From NCBI GenBank assembly GCA_021648025.1, contig JAKITO010000004.1:62001-126000 (forward strand): 64,000 nucleotides of DNA, given 5' to 3'. The notes beneath the pieces were generated by a model that did no database searches, was not told the DNA's origin, and saw only the letters and a program-made list of their open reading frames with translations. The translations under genes and the position numbers were made by a program. This stretch comes from Paracoccaceae bacterium (lineage in GTDB: Bacteria > Pseudomonadota > Alphaproteobacteria > Rhodobacterales > Rhodobacteraceae). Positions 8,255 to 17,628 of this stretch are shown here, in pieces (positions within the stretch are counted from its first letter, which is position 1; every line of letters begins with the position of its first letter).

Positions 8255-9166
8255 ATGAAGTTTGTTGCAATTGACGTTGAAACAGCGAACGCCAACATGG
8301 CGTCGATCTGCTCAATTGGAGCTGCGGTTTATGAAAACGGCGCGCTGACTGACGAATGGTATTCACTGATTGACCCAAAAGATTATTTCGACGGGATGAA
8401 CGTGTCGATCCATGGCATTGACGAGTCACAAGTTTTGGGTGCGCCGACGTTCAAAGAAGCGGCTGACCAGATCAACAGAATCCTCGCCGACAACATCGTT
8501 GTCACGCACACCCACTTCGACCGCGTCGCCATGAACCAAGCGGCCAGTCATTGGGCGATCCCGCCGCTGCCCTGCACCTGGCTTGATTCTGCGCGTGTTG
8601 CCCGGAGGACGTGGGCGCAGTTCGCAAGGCGCGGATACGGTTTGGCGAACGTGTGCAATCACATCGGCTACACATTTGAACACCACAACGCATTGGAAGA
8701 CGCGAAGGCGTCAGGACAGGTCATGCTGGCTGCGATGCACGAAAGCGGACTCGACCTCGACGCGATGCTCAAGCGCGTCCTGCAACCTATCGACCCCTCG
8801 GCACGGGGTGATGCCGCGTCGATCAAACGCGACGGCAATCCAGATGGATCGCTATCGGGCGAAGTCATCGTGTTCACGGGAGCGCTGGAAATTCCGCGTC
8901 GCGAGGCGGCAGACCTAGCAGCATCAATTGGCTGCGCCGTGGGATCAGGTGTGACGAATAAGACGACGTTGCTTGTTGTTGGCGATACTGACGTTGCCCG
9001 CCTTGCGGGGCACTCGAAGAGTTCGAAGCATCGCAAAGCCGAGGAATTGGCAGCGCAAGGCTTGCCCATACGCATCATCCGCGAAACCGATTTTCGGGAA
9101 TTGGTGCAGCAAGCATACCAACCTCGTCGCGAACGGGCTAACCGTTTCAGGCATGAATACCGATGA
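8255..9166 (+). CDS. DEDDh 3'-5' exonuclease fused to a BRCT domain
   Basis: The ATG at 8255 is chosen because GGAG at 8244-8247 lies at proper distance and the exonuclease fold begins immediately (FVAIDVET with Asp7 and Glu9). The 303-residue protein has a DnaQ/epsilon-like DEDDh nuclease in residues 1 to about 165, including the His-x4-Asp end motif in HHNALEDA near 143-150. A BRCT domain follows at about 202-285 (GEVIVFTGALEIPRREA and TTLLVVGDTD). Such fusions occur in DNA repair and in mobile elements. It is the only intact gene in the scar next to tRNA-Asn and overlaps the integrase fragment that follows. Confidence 0.88.
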   Translation: MKFVAIDVETANANMASICSIGAAVYENGALTDEWYSLIDPKDYFDGMNVSIHGIDESQVLGAPTFKEAADQINRILADNIVVTHTHFDRVAMNQAASHWAIPPLPCTWLDSARVARRTWAQFARRGYGLANVCNHIGYTFEHHNALEDAKASGQVMLAAMHESGLDLDAMLKRVLQPIDPSARGDAASIKRDGNPDGSLSGEVIVFTGALEIPRREAADLAASIGCAVGSGVTNKTTLLVVGDTDVARLAGHSKSSKHRKAEELAAQGLPIRIIRETDFRELVQQAYQPRRERANRFRHEYR

Positions 9167-9359
9167 TTCCGGCATGAAACGGCCAAGATATGTCCAACTG
9201 AGACCTTGGGGAAGCTACCGCTATAAGCGTAGGGTTCCCAAACGCCTCCTGTCAGCGATAGGAAAAGACCACATCTACCGGAACCTTGGAACCAGCCACC
9301 GGGACATGCTGAGGATGCTTCCGGCGGTGAACGAGGCGGTTGAGGCCTTGTTCAGCGCA
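9153..9359 (+). pseudogene. N-terminal fragment of a tyrosine-type integrase
   Basis: The reading frame from 9153 (or 9174) gives KRPRYVQLRPWGSYRYKRR, then PKRLLSAIGKDHIYRNLGTS and a helix ending near EAVEALFSA. This is the N-terminal, DUF6538-like arm-binding part of phage-type tyrosine recombinases. Similarity stops at about 9359. Past that point the sequence is the antisense of another gene fragment, so a rearrangement has removed the catalytic domain. Confidence 0.65.
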
Positions 9360-9694
9360 GACATCAGGCTGCCGGTCGCGGCATCAACACCCAGAAAACC
9401 TTCGGCGCGCAGGATCCGGATCAGGCGCGTGCGGTGCTTGCGGCGCTCATCGGCTTCACTCCGAAGTGACTTCAGCCGATCCAGGCGATTGCGCAATTCC
9501 GGGCTGTCTTCGCCGATATAGGTTTTGCACACGTCGGATCCGATCCGATAGCTGTCGTACCAATAGATTTTGCCATTTCGATCCACTCGGGTCGGAGTCC
9601 CGCGAATATCTGATACGGCCTCGTCCAGTAAGGATCGCAACAGATCATGATACGCAGCATGGGCTGTCGCAGAATGTCGGGACATCATCGGCAA
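9350..9694 (-). pseudogene. N-terminal fragment of a GSU2403-type nucleotidyltransferase-fold protein
   Basis: From 9694 or 9688 the minus strand encodes HATAHAAYH-like helical sequence, then KIYWYDSYRIGSDVCKTYI, GEDSPELRNRLDRLKSLR and LRAEGFLGVDAA. These match my memory of the N-terminal half of GSU2403-family nucleotidyltransferase-fold proteins. The frame stays open to 9275, but after about 9355 it is the antisense of the integrase fragment, so the catalytic half is gone. Confidence 0.55.
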
Positions 9695-9751
9695 ACCTCA
9701 TGTTCAACAAAAAGCAATTTGGTTGAACATCAATCTGAAGCATTGTCCGCA

Positions 9752-9898
9752 TCACGCCGCCCTCACTTCCTTCAGCCGCCCATAGAAACTGCGATCCAAA
9801 TGCAGCTCCCCTGCCCCGGCTTTTTCGACCATGCCGCGCAGATATCCGCCTGGTGAGGCCACTTCTGGGTTGTGAACGAGGCCAGATCTTCTTCGATC
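9752..9898 (-). pseudogene. repC: C-terminal remnant of a RepC-like plasmid replication initiator
   Basis: Reading the minus strand from about 9865 to the stop at 9752 gives EVASPGGYLRGMVEKAGAG followed by ELHLDRSFYGRLKEVRAA. The SPGGYLRGM core is characteristic of the C-terminus of RepC initiators of repABC plasmids in alphaproteobacteria. Upstream (9866-9898) IEEDLASFTTQ continues in a shifted frame, so at least one frameshift is present, and a stop (TAG) precedes it. It lies directly upstream of the nucleotidyltransferase fragment on the same strand. The 190 bp up to the glycosyltransferase gene show nothing else clear. Confidence 0.5.
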
Positions 9899-10088
9899 TA
9901 TTTGTGCAGCACCAGGTCATGGGCAAATTTCAGATTACCCGCCGCAAACAGCACAGCGAGATTTTCGACCATCAAGGTTTTGGAAGCATTCACATACCAC
10001 CCGGATCGCCGCCATTCCTGCCCAAGCCATGGCCGGGGAAATCAAGGCTCAACTCAAACGTTGTACTTAAAACTTGAATCCAAGCGCT

Positions 10089-11282
10089 CTACCGGGCCCG
10101 TGCAATGTCGGCCAAATGGGCCATGCGTTTTGAAAACTCCGCCTCGAATGCATGGGCCCTGGCAAATTCCAACCCTTGATGCCCGGCTTTCAAAAGTGCC
10201 GCAGGGTCGCGGGAAAGCGCCGAAATTTTATCCGCCAGAGCGTTGACCTGCCCCAATGTCACGGCCCAGCCACCACCGGATTTCGCGGCCATATCCTGCC
10301 ACATGGCATTCTTATACCCCACAACCGGAATCCCACAGCCAAGACATTCCAGGTAGGTGCAGGATGGATCAGATTGCCGGTGGCAGGACACAAACAGGTC
10401 CGCTTGCTGGCGCAGGAAGGGCACCAGAACCGTTTCAAAATCGACCGGGTCATGCAGCCGTACAGTGTCACTCAATCCGGCAGCTGCAATGTCTTTGGCA
10501 ATGTCGGCACCAAGGCTGCCGCTGCCAAAAATATCAAGCGTAAAATTCACTTTGGCCTGATGTAGCGCCTTTGCGACAGGGATCAGGTCCTGTCCGCCTT
10601 TCAACGGCTCCAACCGCCCGGAATGTACAAGCCGCAATGGCGCATCAGTTTGCTGATAAAGGGCGCGTGTGGCTTGTTCCTGCGGGGTTGCCATCATTGC
10701 ACGGCCCATCCGGCCATCAAGATACAGCATCGTTTTCCTGTTGAATTTACTGTACGCGGAAAATGCCGGATAGCCGTTGGCCTGAACGCCGTCACAGCCG
10801 CGCAATGCGGCGCGTCGACGGCGTTCCTGGTTCAGCAGCCATATCCCGGAGCGCAGTTTGCGCAAAAAGCTTCTGTGGCGATCCAGCGACGCAATCCGCA
10901 TTCGTGTGTCCAGATCGTATTCGATGGCATAGACCAGTTTTGTGCCCGCAGGACGTTGATCCAGAGCCGCCAGATGCAGCACGTCATGCATATCGGCCCC
11001 GGCAAAGATCAGATCATTTGCGCTCAGATCATGCACCTCAATCGGTGCATCACGGTCAATGATCTTAAGTGTGAAATCCAGATCGGCAAGGTCATAGGTC
11101 GCACCAAAAGGGATATCCGCAGCACCGCGTTTCAGGATACAGGTGACCGGGCCATCCCATTGCGCCACATGAAAGTGCATGCCTTCCACAAACTTTACAT
11201 CCAGCCTCAGCTTTCCACCTGGCAATTCAATCACCGGTGCCGGAGCAATCATCAGCAGTCTTGGCTTACCATTTCCCAACAT
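10089..11282 (-). CDS. GT-B family glycosyltransferase (GT4-like)
   Basis: The 397-residue protein has the two-domain GT-B layout. The C-terminal donor-binding half is clear: LVHSGRLEPLKGGQDLIPVA near 216-235, LDIFGSGSLG near 251-260, and an E-x7-E-like region DPSCTYLECLGCGIPVVGY near 312-330. The N-terminal half is more divergent and lacks a signal peptide or membrane segment, so it probably acts at the cytoplasmic membrane face on a polysaccharide or glycoconjugate. No other glycan genes are near it, so the acceptor is unknown. Confidence 0.88.
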   Translation of the reverse strand: MLGNGKPRLLMIAPAPVIELPGGKLRLDVKFVEGMHFHVAQWDGPVTCILKRGAADIPFGATYDLADLDFTLKIIDRDAPIEVHDLSANDLIFAGADMHDVLHLAALDQRPAGTKLVYAIEYDLDTRMRIASLDRHRSFLRKLRSGIWLLNQERRRRAALRGCDGVQANGYPAFSAYSKFNRKTMLYLDGRMGRAMMATPQEQATRALYQQTDAPLRLVHSGRLEPLKGGQDLIPVAKALHQAKVNFTLDIFGSGSLGADIAKDIAAAGLSDTVRLHDPVDFETVLVPFLRQQADLFVSCHRQSDPSCTYLECLGCGIPVVGYKNAMWQDMAAKSGGGWAVTLGQVNALADKISALSRDPAALLKAGHQGLEFARAHAFEAEFSKRMAHLADIARAR

Positions 11283-11404
11283 TCACACCTCTCGCCAAAT
11301 GGCGCGTTTTTGGGGCCGAATTTCTGCGCGCATCTTTGGGCGTTACAAATTGGTGCAAAATAGCGAATTTGCATCCGCCTGACTGCACATTGACAGACCC
11401 TGTG

Positions 11405-11878
11405 TCACTTGGTCAGCCGCCTGAGCCAGACCAGGGGCTGGTCAAAATTGTACATGACAAGCCGTTCGTCACTATCAATTTCCAAACGATTGACCATTTT
11501 GATCTGCTCAAAAAAATCGCGTTCAGTGATCATTATTTGTTCGTCACACATCCCGCCGCCTATTTCAAATGGCGAGAACATCAGGTTCTGAGTGTCCGGC
11601 CCAAAGGCTGTCTCAAAGCTCCGACATGGCCCTGATCCGTACAGCGTGCCCGCAACAAAATCAAAACGCATGTTGTCAAAGCCGGTCAGATCAATGTCCG
11701 TAGCTTTCTGGACAATCCATGCTCCGTCAAATGTTTCTACCGAGGATAATGTCATTGAAGTGCCTCCGATGTCTCCGCCAAATTTACCAGATGAAAAAGC
11801 CCAGCCGACAATTCCAACACCGCCAATGCCCAGAATTGCCACAAGTATCATAGCCCAGAAAAGTCGCGGGCTTTTCAT
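11405..11878 (-). CDS. Membrane-anchored META/HslJ-domain protein
   Basis: The 157-residue protein begins with one hydrophobic segment (about residues 8-28, LFWAMILVAILGIGGVGIVG) that acts as signal anchor. The rest resembles the META/HslJ fold: WIVQKATDIDLTG near 53, then GSGPCRSFETAF near 81-92 and SPFEIGGGMCDEQIMITE near 101-118. The two cysteines in these motifs could form a disulfide in the periplasm. META-domain proteins are linked to stress and antibiotic tolerance, but the molecular role is unknown. It is divergent from the giant helical gene at 12069, with a 190-bp gap. Confidence 0.7.
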   Translation of the reverse strand: MKSPRLFWAMILVAILGIGGVGIVGWAFSSGKFGGDIGGTSMTLSSVETFDGAWIVQKATDIDLTGFDNMRFDFVAGTLYGSGPCRSFETAFGPDTQNLMFSPFEIGGGMCDEQIMITERDFFEQIKMVNRLEIDSDERLVMYNFDQPLVWLRRLTK

Positions 11879-12068
11879 CTGGTGAACCTGGCTGGCAGAG
11901 GTATCAAAGGGGCCTCACATCGACGCTCATATGTCTTTGCTTGGCTCACACCGAGGCAATTGACAAGAAAAAAATCTTGCCGAAAGCCTGGGTCCATGCG
12001 ACGATTGTGCATAAAGTTATGCTATTTGATCAATTTTCTTACTATTTTTTGTTTATCGAGGTGATACT

Positions 12069-15000
12069 ATGGCGCTTGACGGATCTGCCGCAAAAGAAAT
12101 CAAATCACAGATGGCGATTGCGCGTAAGCGCGAACTTGCTTTTGGACTATGCTTTGGCAAGAAAATCGAAGGTTCGGTTTTTCTGACCCACAAGACCAAG
12201 GCCTCAAAGGTACTTGGCAAGCAAGCCAAAGCAGATGGCGAGACGCCGCTTGTCACATTTGGGCGGATAAACCTTAAAGGCACGGATCTGACCTTTGCGA
12301 TCGACGGCAAAATCCTGCCCGGATTTGCGCGCAAAATGAAACAGTTGTTCAAGGTTGTCGGGTTGAAATACAGCATCATCGTGCTTGACCCAAGTGGTGC
12401 CGTGATTGAATCCGAAGGTGATGAAGACGGTGCAGCGCCAACAGCTGGGCAGGGTCAATCCGCCGATACCCCAGGCAAGGCACCCGCCCCTGAAACGCCA
12501 AAACCGGGTGAGACAGCAGAAGACACGACCAAGACACCAGAGCAGCCAGACCCTCTGGTTGAAAAATGGGAAAAAGCGGCGGCAAAAATTGAAGCTGTGC
12601 TGGCAAAGCTGGTAAACACCAGGGGCATAGACCTTTCACAGGCAAATACGCTTTGGAGGGCCATTCACGGCAAGGCCGGGTCGGGTGACCATAAGGTTGC
12701 TCTTGAGAACATTCCAAAGATGTCCGAGGCGATGAAGAAGGCCGCAATGGATGTTGCGCTTTTGGCCAAGCGACAATCATTGCTGGAAGCGAAATGGCAG
12801 CAGGCATCGGCCAAGCTGGAACCGCTGGTCGCCGAAGTTCTGGCCTTTAAGACGCCGCAAACCGACAAAATCCAGGCGGCATGGGCAATGATAAAGTCCA
12901 AAGTTTCTGCCAGCCCGCCAGATTATGAAACCGCCCTGAAAGCGGTCGGACCACTGGCCCGCGCAATTTCCGAAGCACGGGCATCGGCCCCGGCAGAAAC
13001 TGTTGGCGCGGCGGCAGAAGGTGGCGAGACAGTGACCGCTCCGAACCCGGAAGCAGCGGCGGCGCCAAGGGGACCAACAGACGAAACACCACCAGAAACC
13101 GAAGCAGCAGCCCTGCCCGAAGTTGATCTGGCAGAACAGATCGCGCGGATCGAGGCGACAATCAAGTCCTTGAAAGACGGGCCGATTGCCACCTACAACA
13201 CCATGATTGCCGAAGCTGTCAGCACCATACCGGATGCCTGGGACACCGCCCTTAAGGACACAGCCAAACTGGCAGCGGACGCCAAGGCGACGCCTTTGCC
13301 GGAAAGTGCGGCCAAGCTGGATGTCGGCGAAAAATCGCTGGCCGGGTTGAGGCCGGCGATTGCCGCGCAAACCCGGGCCAAGACGGGTTTCAAAAAGGCG
13401 TTGGATATTTTCGACCTGCGCCTGGTGCCATTGACCAGCCATCCAAAGGCCGCAGCGCCGGAAATTGCCCCTGAGATTACCAAAATAACCGATATTCGTG
13501 CGTCCGCGATTGAGAAATCCAAGAACCACGACCTGAAAGCCGCGACCGATGAATTGACCGCCGCAGAGGCGGTGATTGCCGCCACTGAAATCCTGGCGGA
13601 TGATTTCGCCCATTTTGACGCCATTGACGACGACCGCAAAGTCATGGCCGATACGGACCGTGGCAAGGTGGCGGGCGACCCGAAAGTTGATGCGCCAGCA
13701 CGGGAAATGGAAGGTTTGTACGATGGCGCCCAGGTGGACCGAGCAGCCAAAAAATTCAAGGACGCCATAATAAAGCTGGACAAGGTTGCCGAGATATTCA
13801 CATCGACCGCAAAGATTAAAAAGCTTAAAGCAAAATATGAAAATGATCGCCCAATTGCAAAAACCTGGGTTGATTCATGGGTGGGTTTGTCAGCAGCTAC
13901 AGCATTGCTGTTAGCCACGAAACTGGCAGAGGCAAACGGCCATTACACCGATTCTGACATCGCGACGACGTCAGATTATGCCGTTTCCCTGCAAAAGCTC
14001 AAATTATTCTGGCCAGTGAGGTCATTTCTCAAACAAGAAATTCCCACGGTTCAGCAATACCCGCCAAAGTTGGCCGCGTTTGAAATCAAGCTGACCGATT
14101 TCAAAGCCCATGACGGCGCATCCGGCATTCAGGTGATGATCCTGAAAATGGACGCGGACCTGGTGACGGCCAAAGCCGAGGCCGCCCTTCACAAGTTTTC
14201 GACTGCGACTGCTGTTTTGGCGGGGACTGAAGGCGACTGGCCTGCGACATTGGCGGTTGCAGTCAACTGCAAAGCCTACAAGGAAAAACGTGTCATCGTG
14301 CAAGGCAAAATTGACGCGTTAAAGAACGTGCCGCAAGCGACATCACTGATCGAGGCCACCAAGGCGTTGATGAGCGATGCGGCGATATCCGCTCTGAAGC
14401 CTGATTTTGACACTGCCGGCACCATCCTTGCTGATGCGGAAAAACGGGTGGACACCGCCAAGGCGGCGGCGGAAGACAGCGTTGAACTTGATGGCCTGCA
14501 CGACGAAACGGCACTGGATGATCTGAAAGATAACTGGAATCCGGCGTTCAAGGTGTATACCGACATTCGCGACAAGGTGGTGGCGGCGGACAGCGGAAAT
14601 CATCTGACCGCTTTGATCGCCAAGGCGCAATTGCCAGCCGCCGAAGCCCGGAAAGCCCACACCGCAAATAAGCTCGATGATGCCAGGGCGCATTTGGACA
14701 GCGCCATTTTGAACCTGAAAATGGCGCTGGTACTGATCCATGAACATACCGCCTATCTGGATATCAAGACCTCTCTGGAAACGCGGGTAACCGCCCTGAC
14801 ACCGCTGAATGACCTAAACTGCCTGCAACCACATATTGACAAGATAGACGTGTTGAAAGCTGACGCCGACGACCTGATCAAGCCCGAAGCATATGATTAC
14901 AAAGGCGCAGAAGCCAAGCTTGCGGGTGCCGGAAAGGTCGTCGACCTCGCCAAGGCGGATGGCACGCTTTTCGTTGAAATCAAGTCAAATCGCGCCATTG

Positions 15001-17606
15001 CGACGGCAGTAATCGGCGCAATTGCGACCGAGGGCGGTGCAGTTGCCACCCAGCTTGCACACCGGGTAACAGAGGTCCAAACGCTTCTGGATGACAGCGA
15101 CGCACTCCAGACCGCCGAGGATTTCAAAGGGGCCGCGGCCAAGGCCAAAGCTGCGGCCAACTGGGCGGACCCTACTGCCGCCGACATTAAAACACTTAAA
15201 ACAGTTCTCGGCTGGGAGATCCCGTTTTTCAGTACTCCCAGAGCCGCCCTTACTGGCCCCGGAAAAGAGGCGAGTGTGCATCAGATCGCACGGGCAGATG
15301 CAGATTTTGCGACGTATGGGGATATGAAAACAGCCCATACCTATAGTGCTGCACTAAGGATGTTTGAGAAGGCCTATCAAAAGATAACGGCCTGCAAACT
15401 GTTGCAGGCCCAGGCCGACCTGTACGCGCCCGCATTGACCGCCGCCGAGGCGGCTTTGACCTTGCTGGACGGCGAACGCAATACAATTTCGGCGGATATG
15501 ATAAAAGAGGTCGAAGACAAACTCGCGACTGCGAAGATCGATGCGACAAAGACCGACCTGACCGACAATAGCTATTCTCAGGCCACCAAGTTGATGCAGG
15601 CGGTAACGGCGCAAGCCACGGCCCTGCTGGACAAAATCAAAGGGTCTTCAGCCTATGAAACGGCCCGGAAAGCCGCCAGGGAAAAGCTGGACGAAGCGCA
15701 GGCTCACAAGCATGCAGATGCAATCGAGGCCCAGTTGACCCGGCTGACAACCAAGTACGAAAATCTGGTCAAACTGGCCCCCGGTGATTTTGCAACCGCA
15801 AAGAAGATGGCCGAAGAAGTTGCGGTCTCGGCGCAAGAGGCGACTAAAACCGCCGATAATCACGCGACCCTGGAGGCCGTGAATTCGGCCATCGGCGGCG
15901 ACGAAGACAGCGCGCCATGGTGGCCGCAGATAAAGGCGGCACAACTGTCGATTGCCTTTGTCGGCAGTAAAGAGCATGCGGATGTTGCAAAGACCTATCT
16001 GGAAACGGCAAATGGCGAAATCGCGAACTGTCAAAAGGACGGGCTGGCTGCAAAAGTCGCCAAGGCCCATCTGCTGGCGGCGCTTGCGGCCTGTAACACG
16101 GCAGATGAGGTCATGTCGCAATACGCGTTCTTTGTACAATCAATTGCCCATGCCCGCACAGCACTGATACCGGTCACCGGCCACAGCGAAACGGCCTATG
16201 TGACGACCAACATTGCCGAAATCGAAAAACTGTTGACCGGCGCGGAAACCACCGCAAAAACCGGACAGAATTTCGACAACGTCAGTGCCGACCTCGAAGC
16301 CGCCATCGCATTGATCAAGACGGCGCTGGACCTTGCCAATCACCACAAGGAATACATTGATCTGCGCGCCAAAGTTGAGGTGGAACCCCGGCTTGCCGAG
16401 CTTGAAGCGCATGAACACCGGTATGCGATCAAACCCAGCATCGACACCATGCGCAAAAAGCTGGCCGATGCGGCAACGCAGGTAGAGGCCCGCAATCCGG
16501 CTGACGCGATAAAGCTGCTGGAAAAAGCGCGGGCCATTGGCACAGGTGCCTTTGTCATGGCCGAGATGCGGGCAAACACCCCGCCCGATCCAAAGCTCAT
16601 CGATGAAATCCTGTCGCGCCCGAACGGTATTGCCGAACTTGACGCGATGATCGACAATCTGGAACCAGAGGCACAGCGCGCGGTTGTAAAGGTCGCATTC
16701 AAAGCCCGGTTCGGATGCGAGATCGAGAACTTCAGCAACAAAAACCTGGCCCCCGGGACCGTTGTTGCCGATCTTGACCTGAAAGGGCCAAATATAGTCG
16801 CCTTTTACAAGGTGATGCAGGATTTACCGTTGGATCATACGCTGGACAATGATTCAATGAGCAAGTTTTCGATCATTGACGCATCAGGCCAGGGATCAAA
16901 ATATCAGGGAAGCAAAAAGAACGTGGTCATGCATGAAGGCGATGCCACCACATCCTCGCCCTATCCCTTTGGCAGCGATGATGCGGTGGGCAGCCTGGAC
17001 GATGCGACAACGCCGGAAGAGCGCGCGGAGATCGAAAAATGCAAACCCGCCAATGAAGAACCGGTCACGTTCTTTAACTGGAACACATTGCACGAGGTCG
17101 CGCATGCCGTTGACGACAAAGGCAGCTTCATGACCAGCAACGGCAAAAAGAAGGAATTTGGCGGCTGGATTGAATACGGCTCGAATATCTCGGCCATTGC
17201 GGAAAAAATCGCCAAGAAATTCGAATACGACAAAGGCTATGCGACCGAATATATGGCCCACAACAAAAGCCCCTATGTCCCCGCGATACCCGCGGATGAG
17301 ACCTGTACAGAAGAAGAATGGGAAAGCCGGCGCCTCAAGCTACGCGCACATATCGATGCGGCATCTGAGCCTGCAAAACCCTGGTCCAGCATGGCGCACG
17401 CCAAAAATCTGGCGATTGGCGGGATTGTTTATCAGGAAAGTTATTCAAACAAATGGATGTCCTACCTGCTGTCGGCCCGCGCAAAAGGCATTACCGCGTA
17501 TCAGTTCCGGGCACCGGGTGAGTGGTTTTCCGAGTTGTACGCCGCCTATCATTCCGGGAAACTTAAACCGGGCCACCCATCCGAAGGCTGGCTGTCAAAT
17601 CTATAA
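12069..17606 (+). CDS. Giant alpha-helical repeat protein with C-terminal HExxH metallopeptidase domain
   Basis: The 1845-residue protein starts at an ATG preceded by GAGGTGA. I see four parts. Residues 1 to about 112 form a compact N-terminal module (FGLCFGKKIEGSVFLTHKTK to YSIIVLDPSG). Two Pro/Ala/Glu-rich linkers lie at about 115-162 and 305-352. Long Ala/Lys/Asp-rich helical repeats run from about 163-304 and 353-1580, with recurring units of roughly 90 residues such as DYKGAEAKLAGA or NPADAIKLLEKARA. A C-terminal domain at about 1590-1845 has the zinc motif HEVAHAVDD (His1675, Glu1676, His1679) and a late EWFSELYAAYHSGKL (from 1818) that could supply the third ligand. The HExxHxVD form and the late Glu recall the anthrax lethal factor-like (gluzincin) group. 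There is no signal peptide. I infer a peptidase effector or large scaffold protease; the target is unknown. The CpXC gene follows after 22 bp. Confidence 0.85.
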   Translation: MALDGSAAKEIKSQMAIARKRELAFGLCFGKKIEGSVFLTHKTKASKVLGKQAKADGETPLVTFGRINLKGTDLTFAIDGKILPGFARKMKQLFKVVGLKYSIIVLDPSGAVIESEGDEDGAAPTAGQGQSADTPGKAPAPETPKPGETAEDTTKTPEQPDPLVEKWEKAAAKIEAVLAKLVNTRGIDLSQANTLWRAIHGKAGSGDHKVALENIPKMSEAMKKAAMDVALLAKRQSLLEAKWQQASAKLEPLVAEVLAFKTPQTDKIQAAWAMIKSKVSASPPDYETALKAVGPLARAISEARASAPAETVGAAAEGGETVTAPNPEAAAAPRGPTDETPPETEAAALPEVDLAEQIARIEATIKSLKDGPIATYNTMIAEAVSTIPDAWDTALKDTAKLAADAKATPLPESAAKLDVGEKSLAGLRPAIAAQTRAKTGFKKALDIFDLRLVPLTSHPKAAAPEIAPEITKITDIRASAIEKSKNHDLKAATDELTAAEAVIAATEILADDFAHFDAIDDDRKVMADTDRGKVAGDPKVDAPAREMEGLYDGAQVDRAAKKFKDAIIKLDKVAEIFTSTAKIKKLKAKYENDRPIAKTWVDSWVGLSAATALLLATKLAEANGHYTDSDIATTSDYAVSLQKLKLFWPVRSFLKQEIPTVQQYPPKLAAFEIKLTDFKAHDGASGIQVMILKMDADLVTAKAEAALHKFSTATAVLAGTEGDWPATLAVAVNCKAYKEKRVIVQGKIDALKNVPQATSLIEATKALMSDAAISALKPDFDTAGTILADAEKRVDTAKAAAEDSVELDGLHDETALDDLKDNWNPAFKVYTDIRDKVVAADSGNHLTALIAKAQLPAAEARKAHTANKLDDARAHLDSAILNLKMALVLIHEHTAYLDIKTSLETRVTALTPLNDLNCLQPHIDKIDVLKADADDLIKPEAYDYKGAEAKLAGAGKVVDLAKADGTLFVEIKSNRAIATAVIGAIATEGGAVATQLAHRVTEVQTLLDDSDALQTAEDFKGAAAKAKAAANWADPTAADIKTLKTVLGWEIPFFSTPRAALTGPGKEASVHQIARADADFATYGDMKTAHTYSAALRMFEKAYQKITACKLLQAQADLYAPALTAAEAALTLLDGERNTISADMIKEVEDKLATAKIDATKTDLTDNSYSQATKLMQAVTAQATALLDKIKGSSAYETARKAAREKLDEAQAHKHADAIEAQLTRLTTKYENLVKLAPGDFATAKKMAEEVAVSAQEATKTADNHATLEAVNSAIGGDEDSAPWWPQIKAAQLSIAFVGSKEHADVAKTYLETANGEIANCQKDGLAAKVAKAHLLAALAACNTADEVMSQYAFFVQSIAHARTALIPVTGHSETAYVTTNIAEIEKLLTGAETTAKTGQNFDNVSADLEAAIALIKTALDLANHHKEYIDLRAKVEVEPRLAELEAHEHRYAIKPSIDTMRKKLADAATQVEARNPADAIKLLEKARAIGTGAFVMAEMRANTPPDPKLIDEILSRPNGIAELDAMIDNLEPEAQRAVVKVAFKARFGCEIENFSNKNLAPGTVVADLDLKGPNIVAFYKVMQDLPLDHTLDNDSMSKFSIIDASGQGSKYQGSKKNVVMHEGDATTSSPYPFGSDDAVGSLDDATTPEERAEIEKCKPANEEPVTFFNWNTLHEVAHAVDDKGSFMTSNGKKKEFGGWIEYGSNISAIAEKIAKKFEYDKGYATEYMAHNKSPYVPAIPADETCTEEEWESRRLKLRAHIDAASEPAKPWSSMAHAKNLAIGGIVYQESYSNKWMSYLLSARAKGITAYQFRAPGEWFSELYAAYHSGKLKPGHPSEGWLSNL

Positions 17607-17628
17607 GTCTTTGAAAGGTCGTTGAAGA

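Noticed and set aside
9702-9728. Inverted repeat GTTCAAC/GTTGAAC between the RepC and nucleotidyltransferase fragments, considered as a repABC parS site
   Set aside because: It does not fit the known 16-bp pattern GTT-N4-GC-N4-AAC in spacing and lies in decayed DNA.
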